Origin: Durusdinium trenchii
Taxonomy: Eukaryota > Sar > Dinophyceae > Suessiales > Symbiodiniaceae
Direction: 5' to 3'
Assembly (NCBI GenBank): GCA_963970005.1
Contig: CAXAMN010006513.1
Coordinates: forward strand, 122,142 to 186,141
Length of the DNA: 64,000 nucleotides
The position numbers and the translations under genes were made by a program. Below the pieces are notes generated by a model. That model was not told the origin of the DNA and searched no databases. It saw only the letters and a program-made list of their open reading frames with translations. How positions within the stretch are numbered: position 1 is the stretch's first letter; the number at the start of each line of letters is the position of its first letter. Shown here in pieces: positions 57,661-64,000 of the stretch.

Positions 57661-58382
57661 GCAGACGGGGCCCTCTTGGGGTAGAACCCCGCGCACCAAG
57701 CCAGGTTCACCCCAATGGCACTGGGCCCCGTTCACCCGGAGACCGAAGGGAGCGTAACGTGGAGGATGTGCCCAACCCAGTCGACCTATTGGTTGGACTC
57801 TGGGGACCCACCAACCCAGTCTCCTCAGCTTCCAAGGCACTGGGATTTCAGCATAGGAGCTCCATCCTGTTGAAGGCAGAGGCGAAGGAGAAGCGAAGCG
57901 GCGAAGCGGGGCCAGGACAACCCCAAAGTCACCCACAAAACAATGACCTTAACTCTGCTGTTTTGACCAAGAAACAGGATCGGAACGAAAGAGGGCAGAG
58001 AATATAGGCATTCACACACCCAAGAATGTCTGAAAGTAAACCACGGAAAAAATAGTCTCAGAACTATTCGCAATGCTGTGAAAATCCAAACCATCGATTG
58101 ACCTCCGCCCATCTCTCTCTGCACCTCCTTCAGAGGTTCTTCTCTGGCATCCTGCCAAGTAGGACTGTGGCTTAGAAAAAGGAGCGGCTTCAGAAGTTCT
58201 CTGGACGTCAGCAGGCTACAAAGACATATTAGGAGGAACTCTCAACCTCTTGTTAGACTTGATCTTTGGGCCATTTTGGAATCCTTTCGCAGGACGAGAA
58301 GGTTTGTGGTTGATCCGCTTGATCTCAGATGAAGGGATGACTCGGGCATCGAAAACGGCTGAAAGATGGCTGTGTGAATAAC

Positions 58383-58704
58383 GGGGGGGTCCTTGAGCTC
58401 ATTTTATAGGTAACCCCCCAATATGAATAAATTGTGCAAGTAGAAATTTGAGGGTCCTATAAAATGAGAGGTTCAATATCATTTTTGATAGCTGCATCAC
58501 TACTGTAACTGTTTTTGATCGCTGCGTTCCAAAATTCTGCCCCTCAGTAACTGCCTAAATCTTTAGATGTTGAAAACTGAAAGACTTTGTGAACCACCCT
58601 TACAAAAACCTCAAATCACTATCAAATGACTCGCCTGACCCGTCCAGTGACGGGGGTATTAGCCGTTTTATATGAGGGGCTATCCCCCCTCATTTCATAG
58701 AGGA
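58383..58704. repeat. Pair of palindromic modules
   Basis: CTCATTTTATAGG (58398-58410) and CCTATAAAATGAG (58456-58468) form a perfect 13-base inverted repeat. GGGGGGT and ACCCCCC (58384-58390, 58413-58419) form another. About 270 bases on, ATGAGGGG-CTATCC-CCCCTCAT (58672-58693) is a perfect 8-base hairpin followed by CTCATTTCATAGAGG. No gene overlaps; 57700-59140 has no other supported feature. Confidence 0.75.
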
Positions 58705-59226
58705 AATTGACATAGCCATGCTGAAAGAAACAACCCACATGGAAGTGGATTCGGCCAAGCGTTAACACCTTGGGGCAGGGAGGACACTTCACTGAGTTCA
58801 CTGAGACAAGGTGTTTTCCTACCCGATCTCAAGAAGGTCTTCCAAAGCAGAGATGGTGGTTCTTTGATGGAAAGAAAGTCTCACTGACACGTCAGCTTGC
58901 ACGTCCTGGTAAAGGACATCAAACAGTGCCCAAATTGGTCCGAACACCGTATCTGATGTGAGGTTCCTCCCACCAGCGCTCTGTCTCGCTCGAAACCCTT
59001 CGCATGAACTCGGCCCTCCAACGGTCGGACCCCCCACCGATGAAAAGGGCCTTTTCGGCCCGGAATGGTGTTTTCCCCCAAGCGCGAAAGACGCATCCTG
59101 GTTAGCATCCTACTTTCAACCTTTCATGTGTGTGTGACTTGTCTGTTTGTCCAAGTTCAGAAAGTCACATCGCCCTTCCAACCCCTTCGAACCCAAACCA
59201 ACAGAGGTTGAAGAACCCAAAAAAAT

Positions 59227-59433
59227 CTATTCCATAGGTACCCCAGGTGACGGGTCCTTGTTCAGGTCACTTAACGTCTCACCCACCCCGTCTCCACTCT
59301 CTCCACACTCATCCCGTCTCGGCCTCTGGACTTGGATAGCCATTCTTCTTCGTCTCCTCCGGCGGTCGATCTTTCTCCTTCTTCTTTGCAGCAGGCTCCT
59401 GATGATCTGCCCAAAGGGAAAGTCATATGCCAT
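59227..59433 (-). CDS. Possible exon, Lys/Glu-rich
   Basis: One minus-strand reading gives HQEPAAKKEKDRPPEETKKN, then GYPSPEAETG before a stop. Two other frames are also open, so the choice rests on composition. If real it is a disordered C-terminus. Confidence 0.25.
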   Translation of the reverse strand: MAYDFPFGQIIRSLLQRRRRKIDRRRRRRRMAIQVQRPRRDECGESGDGVGETLSDLNKDPSPGVPME

Positions 59434-59986
59434 GACTCTCTGAGGGAACTTGAGGCCGTCGTTTGGGCGTTCTTGGAGATTCAGCCAAGCGCATTCTTGC
59501 TACGTAGCATGCCATGCTGTTCAGGTTTGAAGTTTGGGCACAGCCCGTCCGGAGGAAGCTTGGTGATCCATTCAGCTTTGCTACCTCGGTCGGTTCAACA
59601 AAGTCTTCTTCCACTATGTTTTTTGATGCTTTTGGCACCTGCCCTGTCAGCGGAAAGTATTCTTACTCTGCATAGTTGGCTGCCAATTGCTCACAATTCT
59701 TCTTCACCAGGCTTCAGATGGAATCTGTGTTGGGAATGAATGGTCATTGATGAGGAGTATGTAAGGATTCAAAAAAAGTACTCTGGAACCTCCACCAAGC
59801 AATCAAATTGAATGGTACCAAAGTATGCATGATTCCCTTGTCTTGGAACTGGCCCCTGGCTGCCTTTGCCAAGCGTCTGTTGTAGGCACACTTCACCGTG
59901 ACCAGCATCCCCTCCGACAGCTGCCTTGGTGCCGTTTGCGGACACAAGAAGTTCTGTGATCTTAATGATGATGTCTCATCTCAGCA

Positions 59987-60260
59987 GCTCCTAGTAACTA
60001 GTAGTAAGGCCAGGAGCCCTTGTAGCGTCCTTGCTCCTAGTAGTAAGGCCAGGAGCCGGCCAGGAGCTCCTAGTAGCGTCCTTGCTCCTAGTAGTAAGGC
60101 CAGGAGCCCCTAGTAGCGTCCTTGCTCCTAGTAGTAAGGCCAGGAGCCCCAGCGTCCTTGCTCCTAGTAGTAAGGCCAGGAGCCCCTAGTAGCGTCCTTG
60201 CTCCTAGTAGCGATGCAAGGAGCCCTTAATAGCTTCTTGCTCCTAGTAGTAAGGCCAGGA
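59987..60260. repeat. Tandem array of the GCTACTAG-family unit
   Basis: About seven units of roughly 40 bases read on the plus strand as AAGGCCAGGAGCCCCTAGTA, then GCGTCCTTGCTCCTAGTAGT, with some truncated units. It is the reverse complement of the array at the right edge. The array and a short flank lie between two perfect copies of GTGATCTTAAT (59956-59966 and 60266-60276). Confidence 0.9.
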
Positions 60261-60327
60261 TGTTGGTGATCTTAATTCCTCGTCCGCCTTGTCTTCAGCT
60301 CTTGGGGCCCAACTCAGCCCTCATTTA

Positions 60328-60516
60328 CTACCCGCGAAGTCTTCCGCCAAGATGCACGGTCTTGTTGTCCGTCCCCTCCCAACGAACACCCCCAGGTCCC
60401 ACAATGACAATCCTCAGAGTGGCCGGTTTTGGTGCAGCAACCTCGCACCAGCCAACGGATGTTGTTCGGCGTGGGGGTTCCTCTTTGTGAGGGTTTCGCT
60501 TGTGAGATGGTATCAT
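60328..60516 (-). CDS. Unrecognised exon
   Basis: Reads EPPRRTTSVGWCEVAAPKPA, then TLRIVIVGPGGVRWEGTDNK. A compact beta-strand-like core (LRIVIVGPGG) suggests a folded domain, but I do not recognise it. A second reading upstream (60640-60545) is unclear. Confidence 0.35.
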   Translation of the reverse strand: MIPSHKRNPHKEEPPRRTTSVGWCEVAAPKPATLRIVIVGPGGVRWEGTDNKTVHLGGRLRG

Positions 60517-61202
60517 TGAGATGAAGTGCTTTCAACACTTATGGGTCGCCTGCAGGTGGTCTGCGAAGATTCCCAACGCCCTGACAGTCTTTGGGGTACG
60601 CGTCCGACAACTCCGACAACAGCGACACACAAACACACACGTCCATGGCCAAACTGGAGGGCCCCGGGGGTGATTCTCTGGCCGGGTTGATGTAAACGCA
60701 GGTACAAAATGACTGACGTCTTCAATAGGTGTCCTCCGCGGGTCTTCCTGAGTCTTCCTGTCAGCTTCTTTCAACCAATGGTTCAATGGTAGGCCGCGCT
60801 ACAGCAGTTCCAAACACACTCATATGAAACCCTAGCGGCTGGCTTCAAACCACCCGGACTCACCCCATCCGCACTCCAGGACGCTTGAAGAGAATCTTCT
60901 CTGCAGAGATCTGGGCAAAGCGAAGAGCAAGATTGGGCGAGGTCAAGCATCAATGTTCAAAGGATCAAGAATCACTTGACTTATCAACTAGAGTTTCCCA
61001 TTTCTGACATCAAACACCTGTGTACCGCACTGACTTCCAAGCTGGGCATAAGGAGATCTCATCCAAAATTCTGTCTGGTGAACAAAGCCACATTCAAAAG
61101 CTTCATGGCCACTGTTCTCGCATCTTGCACCGTCTGCCCACTATGTCTGGGTGGTCATACACTACTCACTGGTGAATCCAACAAAGTGCCAGGTGCTGTC
61201 AT

Positions 61203-61536
61203 TTATGAAGTGTCGTCCACTACCTGAACTGGCCCCCCCATACCACTGGTATTCACATGTAAACTATTGAAGCTCATGCAAATACCATCTTGCTTGAATG
61301 GCTTTTCCCATTGGTCCCTGGACACTTGCCTTCTGACCCTTTCGTGCACCCCGAAATTGATAGCTTCTCTCCCTCTGCCGGTGGCTGCCCACCCGCGGCA
61401 GACCCCGCTTCCCCGCGCCTTCGTCTCTTGGGAGCTCCAAACGGGGAAGCGGTCGGCACTGGTCTTCACCGGCAGTCCACCCTTCACCTCCCAGGAGCCC
61501 AGCCTTGGAGTCCCGACCGACCGTTGGATGGATCAA
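61203..61536 (-). CDS. Possible unrecognised exon
   Basis: GC-rich minus-strand DNA with two plausible readings (GREAINFGVHERVRRQVSRD, or GSAAGGQPPAEGEKLSISGC). It lies between the ankyrin exon and the exon at 60.4 kb. No domain recognised. 60790-61200 has no supported feature. Confidence 0.25.
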
Positions 61537-61867
61537 AACATATCAAAACCATTCAAGAGGCGTCCGAGGACGGGTGGACGGACCCCGACGAAGGGTCAAA
61601 AATAGCAGGGCCTCAAATCTTAGAAGTGTATACCAACAAGGAGAACAAAGCAAGTGACACTGCGGTAGACAGATAGACGGAGCAAACATTTCATCACCAG
61701 CTGCTGTGCGGTGCTTCAGCAAGTATGGAGCATCTTTTTTTCAGAAGAGTCTTGCTGCGCCTTTTGGAGCTGTGCGGCCCCACCATCGCAGCTGTTGGTG
61801 GTGTGTTCCAGGCCCAAGCAGTGTGCATGCTCTCCTTTTTTGCCTACAAGCTGTGCAAATGGATTTG

Positions 61868-62580
61868 TCAGATGCGAATCACATTGCAGAGAATGCAAAT
61901 GATGCATAAAATGCAACAAAAGGTATCCATGCACCAAATGGCGCACACGATTCCGCCAATATTGCAATAGGCCGCCATGAACAAATTTCCAACAGACCAA
62001 GCATCCTTCTTTGCCCCCGAAATCATCAGAACCCATACTACTGTCAAATGCAACTCCTCTACTGCCACCTGCAAAGGAGACCAATTTGGCTTTCCTCCCA
62101 TACCCACCAGTAGGTTCTTCACTGCCAATGGCTCCTTGTTGGCCCCAGCATCCACCAGCAACCTCACGACTTTCCGGTGACCACACTCAGCTGCTGCATG
62201 CAAAGGGCTCCAGCCATCCTTGTTCACCGCATCTTGGTCAGCGCGAGCCTCCAACAACATCTGCACGACTTCTGAGTGGCCTTTTGTGGCTGCGAAATGC
62301 AAAGGAGTGAAGCCAGCCGGATTACGAGCCTCAGTGTCACTTTTGGCCTCAACCATCAAGCGAACCACTTCCAAGTGACCGTGGCAAGCTGCCAAGTGAA
62401 GTAGGACACTCGCCTGAATGAGCTCTGTCAATTGCTTGTTGGGATCGAAGGGTGTCTGGAGGAGCTTCTCAACGTCCCGGACACGATTCTCAGAACATGC
62501 ACAGATCAATGCTTTCTCGTCTGCTTGATCAGGGGGATGAAAGTCCGATATTAGCACTTGACAAGGACTCGGGCAGGTCT
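61868..62580 (-). CDS. Ankyrin-repeat protein exon
   Basis: An internal exon with at least four ankyrin repeats, which mediate protein-protein contacts. It reads LLHLAACHGHLEVVRLMVEA, then GFTPLHFAATKGHSEVVQML, then GWSPLHAAAECGHRKVVRLL, then NWSPLQVAVEELHLTVV. The reading frame is open upstream without an ATG (the first in-frame candidate is GTG), so it must be spliced to an earlier exon; CTGCAG at about 62582-62577 is a plausible acceptor. After the repeats the frame ends in a Cys-rich hydrophobic stretch (CCILCIICILC) that could be a membrane anchor or intron read-through. It is not related closely to the decayed ankyrin-family copy at 32 kb. Confidence 0.8.
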
Positions 62581-62589
62581 GCAGATTGT

Positions 62590-62980
62590 CCTAGTCAAAC
62601 GGCAAGGCGCAGTTTCAGGTGCTTGATCATGTGGCCCGCTTCCCCCATCTGCCGAAGCTCCTCTTCCTCCAGCTCCGTGACAGCTTCACCGGACAGAGCA
62701 CTAAGGCACAACATGGAGGACAAAGAGGATCAAAATGAATTGAATAACCTACAAACAACGGTTTTCTGGAACTCTGGACTGAGCCAAGACAGTGACGCTT
62801 CGCAGAGTTCCCTGCGGACCTGACATTCGCCCAGTCCCCCGTTCGACCAGGCGGCTCTGGCACCGAGCCAACCACAAAGACTTCATCCCCCACGTTGGTA
62901 TCTTTGCAAGTCACCTCGAGAGCGAGGGCAGTCACGGCATAATCACACAGATGGGGCGAGCAAGAAATCACCACGCTCAT
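62590..62980 (-). CDS. Possible CBM20 (starch-binding) start with SAM-like segment
   Basis: From an ATG at 62980-62978 the minus strand reads MSVVISCSPHLCDYAV, then LALEVTCKDTNVGDEVFVVG, SVPEPPGRTGDWAN. The pattern (strand, GDEVFVVGSVPE, then W) matches the first half of a CBM20 domain, which binds starch granules; the second half was not found, so exons are missing or the match is partial. About 62690-62600 reads VTELEEEELRQMGEAGHMIK, then HLKLRL, resembling the last two helices of a SAM domain. These lie directly upstream of the ankyrin exon on the same strand and may belong to one protein. The gene is about 7 kb upstream of the amylase gene. Confidence 0.4.
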
Positions 62981-63369
62981 TGTGAGAGGTTTCCAGAAAT
63001 GTCCAGACGGTTTCCAAATCCCAGTCTGAACCCGAAAAGGATTTGGTGAACCCAAATGTCGTGGCTCTGCCGGTCGAAACGAGGTCCCGGGGCTGCCTGA
63101 AATGTCACGCTCGTCGGCGGCATGGATCGCAGGCACGCAGGCACGCGTGTTGTGCGGGCACACGGGCGCGGCCCAACAAACAAGATCACATGGGCAGCGT
63201 GGTTTCTCCCAATATGACTCCTGCCAACTGCCAACCGCAAGTATTGAGCTGATTCCAGATTGACACCACCATACCACTCTCTTGGAGGTCAAAACCCTGT
63301 CGAGGTGATTGATTTACTCAGGATGATCTGCTGAAGGTATCTTCGGGCCCCCACCGCGAAAGTCTTGTG

Positions 63370-63570
63370 TCAGGTTTTGGTGCGACATGGATCCGGAATA
63401 TTCTGCAACGATCTGCTTAGCTGGGATAGATTCCTTTTGGTGATCTCTGCTTGGAAAACCTTGCGGTCGATCAGAGCGACGTTGGGGTCACAGTGACAAA
63501 CCGTTGCCACTGATTGCACTGATCGGAAGGAATGGAGATTCAAATGCAAATGCTCATATGTCGTTCTCAT
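63370..63570 (-). CDS. Unrecognised exon
   Basis: Reads VQSVATVCHCDPNVALIDRK, then VFQAEITKRNLSQLSRSLQN. It has good coding composition. No family recognised. It is upstream of the possible CBM20 start and may be another gene. Confidence 0.35.
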   Translation of the reverse strand: MRTTYEHLHLNLHSFRSVQSVATVCHCDPNVALIDRKVFQAEITKRNLSQLSRSLQNIPDPCRTKT

Positions 63571-63686
63571 GAAAACAGTGGAATTGCAAGACCTTCCGCA
63601 GCTGCCCCCTCACCGGAAGGTACTTCTCCCAAGGGGCCATTCTCATCTGACTAGGATCCCAAATCGCAGGTGTCTTACACCTTCCT

Positions 63687-64000
63687 GGCATCGCTACTAG
63701 GAGCAAGGACGCTACTAAGGGCTCCTGGCATCGCTACTAGGAGCAAGGACGCTACTAGGGGCTCCTGGCATCGCTACTAGGAGCAAGGACGCTACTAGGG
63801 GCTCCTGGCATCGCTACTAGGAGCAAGGACGCTACTGGGGGCTCCTTCCCGGCATCGCTCTTAGGAGCAAGGACGCTACTAGGGGCTCCTTCCTGGCATC
63901 GCTACTAGGAGCAAGGACGCTACTAGGAGCTCCTGGCCTTACTACTAGGGGCCCCTGGCCTTACTACTAGGAGCAAGGACGCTACTAGGGGCTCCTGGCC
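63687..64000. repeat. Tandem array of a 40-base unit, continuing past the right edge
   Basis: Six head-to-tail units start with GGCATCGCTACTAGGAGCAA and end with GGACGCTACTAGGGGCTCCT (units at 63687, 63727, 63767, 63807, 63851, 63895). Two 4-base insertions separate later units. Variant units starting GGCCTTACTACTAGG follow from 63935. Each unit carries AGGAGC and GCTCCT as an internal inverted repeat. Confidence 0.95.

Noticed and set aside
62521..62557. Ankyrin protein starting at 62557
   Set aside because: The codon there is GTG, not ATG, and the frame is open further upstream, so this is an internal exon and not a gene start.
1..64000. Relict dinoflagellate spliced leader, CRISPR array, rRNA, tRNA or snRNA genes
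   Set aside because: I looked for the spliced-leader core (CATTTTGGCTCAAG and reverse complement) and for typical RNA-gene boxes by eye and found none. The tandem arrays are direct repeats without unique spacers, so they are not CRISPR.

Overview
The window looks like nuclear DNA of a dinoflagellate, most likely a symbiodiniacean. This is inferred from the sequence, because no marker gene is present. The reasons are: every gene I can identify is on the minus strand, so the 64 kb reads as one unidirectional gene cluster; coding sequence is cut into very short exons (39 to 230 bases), with introns that start GT or GC (a few apparently GA) and sit between AG|G contexts on both sides; a decayed member of an ankyrin family typical of these genomes is present; and repeats built from GCTACTAG and GGAGGCCATCGC lie in many introns and spacers. 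Open reading frames on the plus strand are almost all antisense shadows or noise.

Layout, in the direction of transcription (high to low coordinates): a 40-bp tandem array at the right edge (63687-64000); exons of a protein with a possible starch-binding CBM20 start and a SAM-like segment (62980-62590), then a clear ankyrin-repeat exon (62557-61868); poorly recognised exons and a second repeat array (61.5-59.3 kb); repeats and palindromes (58.7-58.4 kb); an unrecognised gene (57.6-56.6 kb); a GH13 alpha-amylase gene with at least 17 exons (55.65-49.45 kb); scattered unrecognised exons (48.6-45.1 kb); an actin-related protein resembling ARP6 (43.71-41.2 kb) with a possible Pro/Ala-rich tail exon; unrecognised exons (38.2-33.4 kb); the decayed ankyrin-family copy (33.1-31.5 kb); membrane-protein exons and one coactosin/ADF-like exon (31.4-23.8 kb); mostly unrecognised exons (22.4-11.2 kb); a Ser/Thr protein kinase (10.84-5.06 kb); and the 5' part of a secreted or membrane-targeted protein (3.54 kb to the left edge).

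The most interesting signal is the dispersed repeat family. Three copies are flanked by perfect direct repeats of 8, 11 and 12 bases. A fourth makes up the core of an alpha-amylase intron whose two splice sites lie inside a near-perfect 12-base flanking duplication. That is the signature expected of introner-type elements, mobile elements that create introns. Functionally, the amylase and the possible starch-binding protein suggest starch metabolism; the other genes (kinase, actin-related protein, membrane proteins) show no shared pathway. Exon boundaries below come from reading conserved protein motifs and splice context by eye; those given as exact were checked for reading-frame continuity.
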